A stretch of DNA of 11,443 nucleotides, taken from NCBI GenBank assembly GCA_037355855.1, contig JAYLWG010000029.1, positions 1-11,443 of the forward strand. Direction: 5' to 3'. How positions within the stretch are numbered: the stretch's first letter is position 1; each line of letters starts with the position of its first letter. Position numbers and translations under genes: made by a program. The notes beneath the pieces were generated by a model that was not told the DNA's origin, did not search any database, and saw only the letters and a list, made by a program, of their open reading frames with translations. Source of the DNA: Pseudo-nitzschia pungens (lineage: Eukaryota > Bacillariophyta > Bacillariophyceae > Bacillariales > Bacillariaceae). Shown here one piece after another: positions 1 through 11,443 of the stretch.

Positions 1-292
1 TCTCTAATTCTTCTGTTGCTTGACGTAATTCAATGTCAACCAGTTCTTCAACATCGTTTACTAAAACTGTGACACGATTGCGATCAATTTCAGCTAATCC
101 ACCACATAAAATGATAGGTGTCCATTTTTCATCTAACTTGATTCTTAATAGACCTGTATCTAATGCTGTAATTAATGCTGCATGACCATCTAATACGCCT
201 ACTTGTCCAGTTAAACCAGGTAAAACTACTTCATCTGCCGTAGTTGAACAAATGACTCTGTCTGGAGTAAGGACACGAATGTTCATAACCAT
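1..292 (-). CDS. atpE: ATP synthase CF1 epsilon subunit (partial, 3' end outside window)
   Basis: Epsilon subunit of the chloroplast F1 ATP synthase, which sits on the central stalk and regulates rotation and ATP hydrolysis on the stromal side of the thylakoid. The visible 97 codons begin MVMNIRVLTPDR and continue through the N-terminal beta-sandwich, with the family-typical stretches LPGLTGQVGVLDGHA, DTGLLRIK, CGGLAEIDRNRVTVLVNDVEE and ELRQATEEL. The C-terminal helical part lies beyond the left edge, so the gene is cut by the window and not truncated biologically. The ATG at 290-292 is chosen because GGAG (minus strand of 301-304) lies 8 nt upstream; a second ATG two codons later (284-286) is possible. 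It follows atpB by only 12 nt, so the two are surely cotranscribed. Confidence 0.96.
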   Translation of the reverse strand, partial: MVMNIRVLTPDRVICSTTADEVVLPGLTGQVGVLDGHAALITALDTGLLRIKLDEKWTPIILCGGLAEIDRNRVTVLVNDVEELVDIELRQATEELE

Positions 293-300
293 ATATTTTA

Positions 301-304
301 CTCC
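301..304 (-). promoter_or_regulatory. Ribosome binding site of atpE
   Basis: GGAG on the minus strand directly follows the atpB stop codon TAA (305-307) and lies 8 nt before the atpE ATG. It supports the 292 start and suggests that ribosomes ending atpB help initiation at atpE (inference). Confidence 0.6.
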
Positions 305-1955
<1,651 letters not shown>

Positions 1956-2465
1956 TTAAGAATTATTATCCATAAATCGACCAGTTACTTTTAACCAATT
2001 TCTTGCACCTGGATAATTATCAGGAGCTAATTTTAATGCTTGAATCCAATATTCAGCTGCTTTATCAAATAACTCTTTTGATAAGTCAATATACTCATCA
2101 TCGTCAAAAGTTTGCGCTCGTAAAGCTTGAGAATGATAGATTACAGCAATATTATTTAAAGCTTGCGGAAGATTTGAATTTAATGCTAATGCTTGATGAT
2201 AAAATTCTAATGCTTGTGTATATTTTCCGGTATTACCATAAATTAATCCAATATTATAAAGGGTATAACTACGATCGTATGGATCTTCTTCAACTTGTAA
2301 AGCTTCATAATAGTTTCGTAAAGCTTCTGCATACCGTCCTTTTCCTTGAGCTGCCATTCCAGCTCGATAGTATGAGAAAGCTTGTTTTTCCTGTTTACTC
2401 GCTGGTAAAACTTTTAGTAGTATATCAGCAATTACTGTGAATGTTTTATCAATAAAATTTCCCAT
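1956..2465 (-). CDS. ycf3: Photosystem I assembly protein Ycf3 (TPR protein)
   Basis: Ycf3 is a thylakoid-associated tetratricopeptide-repeat chaperone needed to assemble photosystem I. The 169-residue product starts [21 protein letters not shown], the characteristic Ycf3 N-terminus, then shows three TPR units: about residues 29-62 ([20 protein letters not shown]), 66-99 ([20 protein letters not shown]) and a later one around residues 103-152 ([13 protein letters not shown] through [15 protein letters not shown]). The length is normal for algal plastids and there are no introns, unlike land-plant ycf3. The start at 2465 is supported by AAGGAG (minus strand of 2477-2482) 11 nt upstream. It is separated from rps18 by a strong hairpin and from atpB by 223 bp, so it may have its own transcript end and start. 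Confidence 0.97.
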   Translation of the reverse strand: MGNFIDKTFTVIADILLKVLPASKQEKQAFSYYRAGMAAQGKGRYAEALRNYYEALQVEEDPYDRSYTLYNIGLIYGNTGKYTQALEFYHQALALNSNLPQALNNIAVIYHSQALRAQTFDDDEYIDLSKELFDKAAEYWIQALKLAPDNYPGARNWLKVTGRFMDNNS

Positions 2466-2476
2466 AAAATAAATTT

Positions 2477-2482
2477 CTCCTT
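2477..2482 (-). promoter_or_regulatory. Ribosome binding site of ycf3
   Basis: AAGGAG on the minus strand, 11 nt before the ycf3 ATG. It is one of only two clear Shine-Dalgarno sequences in the window; most genes here lack one. Confidence 0.5.
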
Positions 2483-2502
2483 ATAAATGAATCAAAATTG
2501 AA

Positions 2503-2534
2503 GTGAGTTATTATTGAAGAAAATAATAACTCAC
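2503..2534 (-). terminator. Perfect hairpin between rps18 and ycf3
   Basis: The arm GTGAGTTATTATT (2503-2515) is the exact reverse complement of 2522-2534, giving a 13-bp stem around a 6-nt loop (2516-2521). On the minus strand it starts 6 nt after the rps18 stop codon. No uninterrupted T run follows, so it may act as an mRNA 3'-end or processing and stability element and not as a simple intrinsic terminator. Confidence 0.6.
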
Positions 2535-2540
2535 AATGTT

Positions 2541-2759
2541 TTAAATTGGCTCTGATGCAACAAATGGAAATAACGCTAATGTACGTGCTCTCTTAATTGC
2601 TTTTGATAATTTTCGCTGTTGTTGAACAGTTACTCCTGTTGCGCGGCGTGGAAGAATTTTTCCTTGGTCAGTTACAAATAATCTTAGTAAATCGATATCT
2701 TTATAATCAATTTTTTGATTTAAACTAATTGGTGAAATTTTTTGTTTTTGTCGTGCCAT
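2541..2759 (-). CDS. rps18: 30S ribosomal protein S18
   Basis: Small-subunit ribosomal protein bS18 of the plastid ribosome. The 72-residue, strongly basic product shows the bS18 core: [23 protein letters not shown] around residues 17-39, then [26 protein letters not shown] near the C-terminus, which matches the family signature that contacts S6 and 16S rRNA. The length is like bacterial and algal forms and lacks the extensions seen in some land plants. It starts 3 nt after the rpl33 stop codon and has no obvious Shine-Dalgarno, so translation may be coupled to rpl33. A 13-bp hairpin follows its stop codon. Confidence 0.97.
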   Translation of the reverse strand: MARQKQKISPISLNQKIDYKDIDLLRLFVTDQGKILPRRATGVTVQQQRKLSKAIKRARTLALFPFVASEPI

Positions 2760-2762
2760 AAT

Positions 2763-2957
2763 TTATTTAATCTCTTTATGTACAGTAGGTTTATTACAAT
2801 TTGGACAATACTTTTTTAACTCTAATCTTTCAGGGTTATTTCGACGGTTTTTTTGCGTTGTATATCGAGATACACCAGGTGAACGCTTATTTAAATTAGA
2901 ACGACATTCTGTACATTCTAAAGTAATTAAAATTCGAGTGCCTTTATTTTTTGCCAT
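2763..2957 (-). CDS. rpl33: 50S ribosomal protein L33
   Basis: Large-subunit ribosomal protein bL33 of the plastid ribosome. The 64-residue product starts [18 protein letters not shown] and has the zinc-ribbon cysteine pairs C15-x2-C18 and C51-x2-C54 (YCPNCN), so it is the zinc-binding form of the family. The segment [21 protein letters not shown] is the typical L33 core. It is the first gene of the minus-strand group and lies 3 nt upstream of rps18; the two are probably one transcript. No Shine-Dalgarno is seen before the ATG. Confidence 0.97.
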   Translation of the reverse strand: MAKNKGTRILITLECTECRSNLNKRSPGVSRYTTQKNRRNNPERLELKKYCPNCNKPTVHKEIK

Positions 2958-2984
2958 ATAAATTTGAACTTAATAATTTTAATA

Positions 2985-3016
2985 ATTATATTGCCTAAAA
3001 ATTTTTATCTTATCAA
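2985..3016 (-). promoter_or_regulatory. Candidate promoter for rpl33-rps18
   Basis: On the minus strand TTGATA (3011-3016, five of six matches to the -35 consensus) precedes TATAAT (2985-2990, perfect -10). The spacer is 20 nt, longer than the usual 17, which lowers the score. It lies about 30 nt upstream of the rpl33 ATG. Confidence 0.35.
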
Positions 3017-3073
3017 GGTTTAATGAGAAATTAATAAATTTTTTTAAAAAAAACCTTTCAATTTTTTAATGAT

Positions 3074-3079
3074 TATACT
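3074..3079 (+). promoter_or_regulatory. Candidate -10 element for rps20 (weak)
   Basis: TATACT is a five-of-six match to the -10 consensus, 57 nt upstream of the rps20 ATG. No good -35 is visible at 16-18 nt upstream, and other AT-rich hexamers nearby (3087-3097) are alternatives. Confidence 0.2.
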
Positions 3080-3136
3080 AGAATCTTATATTATATTTTT
3101 ATTTTAAATATTACGTGATAACTTATTTTTAAACAT

Positions 3137-3406
3137 ATGGCTAATAATAAATCTGCAAAAAAACGAATTGAAATTGCAAAACGAAATCGTTTACAAAATC
3201 TTTATTACAAAACGACTGTTCGAACTTTAACAAAACTTTTTTTTAAAACTTTAAACCAAACTCCTGATGCTACAGAAAAATTACAAACAATTTTAAATTC
3301 TATCTATAGTTTTTTAGATAAAGGAACAAAAAAAAAGGTTTTTCATAAAAATACAGCGGCTCGAAAGAAAGCAAGACTTGCTAGTGCCCTTTCAACTAAT
3401 AGCTAA
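3137..3406 (+). CDS. rps20: 30S ribosomal protein S20
   Basis: Small-subunit ribosomal protein bS20 of the plastid ribosome, which binds 16S rRNA. The 89-residue lysine-rich product starts MANNKSAKKRIEIAKRNRLQN and ends with HKNTAARKKARLASAL, both typical of the family; the expected three-helix architecture fits. The length is normal. The frame is intact although it crosses a T8 run (3237-3244) and an A9 run (3330-3338), which contrasts with the broken rpo genes downstream. No Shine-Dalgarno precedes the ATG. It leads into the rpo genes, with a 196-bp spacer. Confidence 0.96.
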   Translation: MANNKSAKKRIEIAKRNRLQNLYYKTTVRTLTKLFFKTLNQTPDATEKLQTILNSIYSFLDKGTKKKVFHKNTAARKKARLASALSTNS

Positions 3407-3438
3407 ATTATAATATAAGAAACAGAGTGTGTCAAAAA

Positions 3439-3467
3439 TTGAAACTAATTTGTATCCTAATTAGATT
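3439..3467 (+). promoter_or_regulatory. Candidate sigma70-type promoter for rpoB
   Basis: TTGAAA (3439-3444, five of six to the -35 consensus) is followed after exactly 17 nt by TAGATT (3462-3467, four of six to the -10). It would give rpoB-rpoC1-rpoC2 its own start with a leader of about 130 nt that contains the hairpin at 3500-3531. No experimental support. Confidence 0.35.
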
Positions 3468-3499
3468 TCTATTTTAATTATAATCAAATATCCTATCGC

Positions 3500-3531
3500 G
3501 ACATTATTGTAGTTAAACTTGCAATAATGTC
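3500..3531 (+). repeat. Perfect inverted repeat in the rpoB leader
   Basis: GACATTATTG (3500-3509) is the exact reverse complement of 3522-3531. Three further pairs with G-U wobbles can extend the stem to 13, leaving the 6-nt loop 3513-3518. No T run follows, so a simple intrinsic terminator is unlikely; an mRNA end or processing element between rps20 and rpoB, or a leader structure, is more plausible. Confidence 0.55.
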
Positions 3532-3602
3532 TAAGCTAGAAGCTGTATCATGTTTGTTATTCTATTAACTTAAAAAAATTATTTATGGCATAAACTAAAA
3601 TC

Positions 3603-8032
<4,430 letters not shown>

Positions 8033-8037
8033 AAATT

Positions 8038-10201
<2,164 letters not shown>

Positions 10202-10210
10202 ATATATTTT

Positions 10211-11443
10211 ATGAAAACTTACACTTATCAAAATACTTTAATTGATAAAAAACAATTACGTCAATTATTAGCATGGAGTTTTACAAGTTATGATTCGATG
10301 CAGGCTTGTTTATTAGCAGATGATATTAAAATATTTAGGTTTTAAATATGCTAGTCATGCTGGAATTTCAATTAGTATTGAAGATTTAAAAATTCCGTTT
10401 GTAAAAAATGTTATGCTTGAAAAAGCAAATCAAGAAATTTATAATTCGGAAAAAATTTTTTTAAAGGGTAAAATAACTGATGTTGAAAGATTTCAAAAAA
10501 TCATTGATACTTGGAGTCTTACAAGTGAATCATTAAAAAATCAGATTATTTACTATTTTAAAAATTATGATCCTCTTAACTCGGTTTATATCATGGCTTT
10601 TTCAGGTGCCCGTGGTAACTTATCGCAAGTTCGTCAGTTGGTTGGGATGCGAGGTTTAATGTCTGACCCAAGTGGTCAAATTATGAATTTACCAATTAAG
10701 AAGAATTTTCGTGAAGGATTAACGATTACTGATTATTTAATGTCAGGTTACGGAGCTCGTAAAGGGATTGTTGACACGGCATTAAAAACGGCTAATTCTG
10801 GATATTTAACACGTCGTTTAATTGATGTATCTCAAGATATTTTAATTCGTGAGAAAGACTGTTTAACAAGTCATTCATTTGTATTTTCAAGCAAAAATTT
10901 TACAAATTCGTCTGATATTTATGATAAAATTTTAGGACGGGTTTTAAATAAACCCATTATATGATCCTCAAACATCAGCTTTACTGGTCAAACAAAATAC
11001 TCAAATAACTCCTGAATTAATTCAAACATTTAAAGATAAAAAAATTCTTGAATATTCCGTTCGTTCTCCATTAACTTGTCAATTATATCGAGCAATTTGT
11101 CAAAAATGTTATGGATGGGATTTAGCAAATGAAAACTTAATTGATATTGGAGAAGCGATTGGCATTTTAGCTGGTCAATCAATTGGAGAACCTGGTACAC
11201 AACTTACGATGCGGACATTTCATACTGGTGGTATCTTCACGTCAGAAGCTCGTCAACAAATTATTAGTCCAATGAATGGAATTATTCAATTCTATAAACG
11301 ATTAAAAAACTGTTGTGTTAAGAACAAATCGAGGCGAAGATGTTCTTGTAACAAAGAATGCTGGTTCATTAGTTTTAATTCCATCCGATAAAAATGAAGA
11401 TTTAGTTAAAATTGATATTTTACGGAATACAATTTTATTCCCA
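10211..11443 (+). CDS. rpoC2: Plastid RNA polymerase beta'' subunit, partial, with three apparent frameshifts
   Basis: C-terminal half of the bacterial beta' subunit; its start holds the rest of the active centre. The ATG at 10211 is chosen because [20 protein letters not shown] resembles the family N-terminus; no Shine-Dalgarno is seen. Frames change near 10325, 10954 and 11306 (each an apparent extra base), and the corrected length in the window is 410 codons. Motifs: [37 protein letters not shown] from about residue 130 and [20 protein letters not shown] (bridge helix and trigger-loop region), the zinc cysteines C217, C289, C296 and C299 ([13 protein letters not shown]), and [20 protein letters not shown]. 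These are intact on every side of the breaks. The rest of this long gene lies beyond the right edge. Confidence 0.94.
10319..10330 (+). other. rpoC2: rpoC2 frameshift 1 (apparent extra base, not in a homopolymer)
   Basis: The initial frame ends at TAA 10343-10345. [13 protein letters not shown] follows in the other frame; dropping one base near 10324-10325 joins LLAD to LKYLGF as in the family. The site reads GATGATATTAAA, so it is not a long single-base run. Confidence 0.85.
10953..10955 (+). other. rpoC2: rpoC2 frameshift 2 (apparent extra base)
   Basis: One extra C in CCC (or an A in the preceding run) gives TGA at 10962-10964; the next frame reads [15 protein letters not shown] and goes on to the zinc-binding cysteines. 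Confidence 0.8.
11304..11309 (+). other. rpoC2: rpoC2 frameshift 3 (apparent extra base)
   Basis: One extra A in this A6 run leads to TAA at 11389-11391. The next frame stays open from here to the window end, reading [20 protein letters not shown]. Confidence 0.82.

Larger units (their letters stand above)
2958..3136. other. Divergent spacer between rpl33 and rps20
   Basis: This 179-bp, very AT-rich spacer separates the minus-strand group from the plus-strand group. Both transcription units must start here or rely on read-through. It contains no gene that I can support. Confidence 0.7.
3407..3602. other. rps20-rpoB spacer with no gene
   Basis: This 196-bp AT-rich spacer holds a promoter-like pair of boxes and a perfect hairpin, listed separately. 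I see no tRNA or other RNA gene; the longest ATG-started frame I read here (from 3528) has 13 codons. Confidence 0.6.

Noticed and set aside
2003..2440. Plus-strand open frame of 145 codons
   Set aside because: It lies wholly opposite ycf3, whose product is a clear family member; the plus-strand translation is leucine- and tyrosine-rich and resembles nothing.

Overview
This is ordinary-looking plastid (chloroplast) DNA from an alga with a red-lineage plastid, most likely a photosynthetic stramenopile (ochrophyte, such as a diatom or relative). The evidence is the gene set (atpE, atpB, ycf3, rps18, rpl33, rps20, rpoB, rpoC1, rpoC2), the absence of introns, a strong AT bias, RNA polymerase beta' split into rpoC1 and rpoC2 as in cyanobacteria and plastids, and retention of rpl33, rps18 and rps20 next to the rpo cluster. 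The placement is inferred from gene content and remembered family resemblance, not from a search.

Layout. Two divergent groups of genes flank a 179-bp AT-rich spacer (2958-3136). To the left, on the minus strand, lie rpl33, rps18, ycf3, atpB and atpE (atpE runs off the left edge). rpl33/rps18 are separated by 3 nt and atpB/atpE by 12 nt. A perfect 13-bp hairpin separates rps18 from ycf3, and a 223-bp spacer separates ycf3 from atpB. To the right, on the plus strand, lie rps20, then after a 196-bp spacer with a perfect 10-bp hairpin rpoB, rpoC1 and rpoC2 (rpoC2 runs off the right edge).

How the genes work together. rpoB, rpoC1 and rpoC2 encode the beta, beta' and beta'' subunits of the plastid-encoded bacterial-type RNA polymerase, which would transcribe the other genes here. 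rps18, rps20 and rpl33 are ribosomal proteins. atpB and atpE are the catalytic and epsilon subunits of chloroplast ATP synthase F1. ycf3 is a photosystem I assembly factor.

The odd part. The left third (through about 4510) is cleanly readable, but rpoB, rpoC1 and the start of rpoC2 contain 11 apparent single-base frameshifts (7 extra bases, 4 missing). The protein matches the family smoothly on both sides of each, and all visible catalytic, zinc-binding and rifampicin-region residues are intact. The simplest reading is uncorrected long-read sequencing or assembly error. True breakage or rescue by RNA-level slippage cannot be excluded from sequence alone. A 21-base T run at the rpoC1 3' end adds to this. 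RpoB also carries an insertion of roughly 385 residues relative to bacterial RpoB. I found no mobile element, CRISPR array, tRNA or rRNA, and no previously undescribed system.
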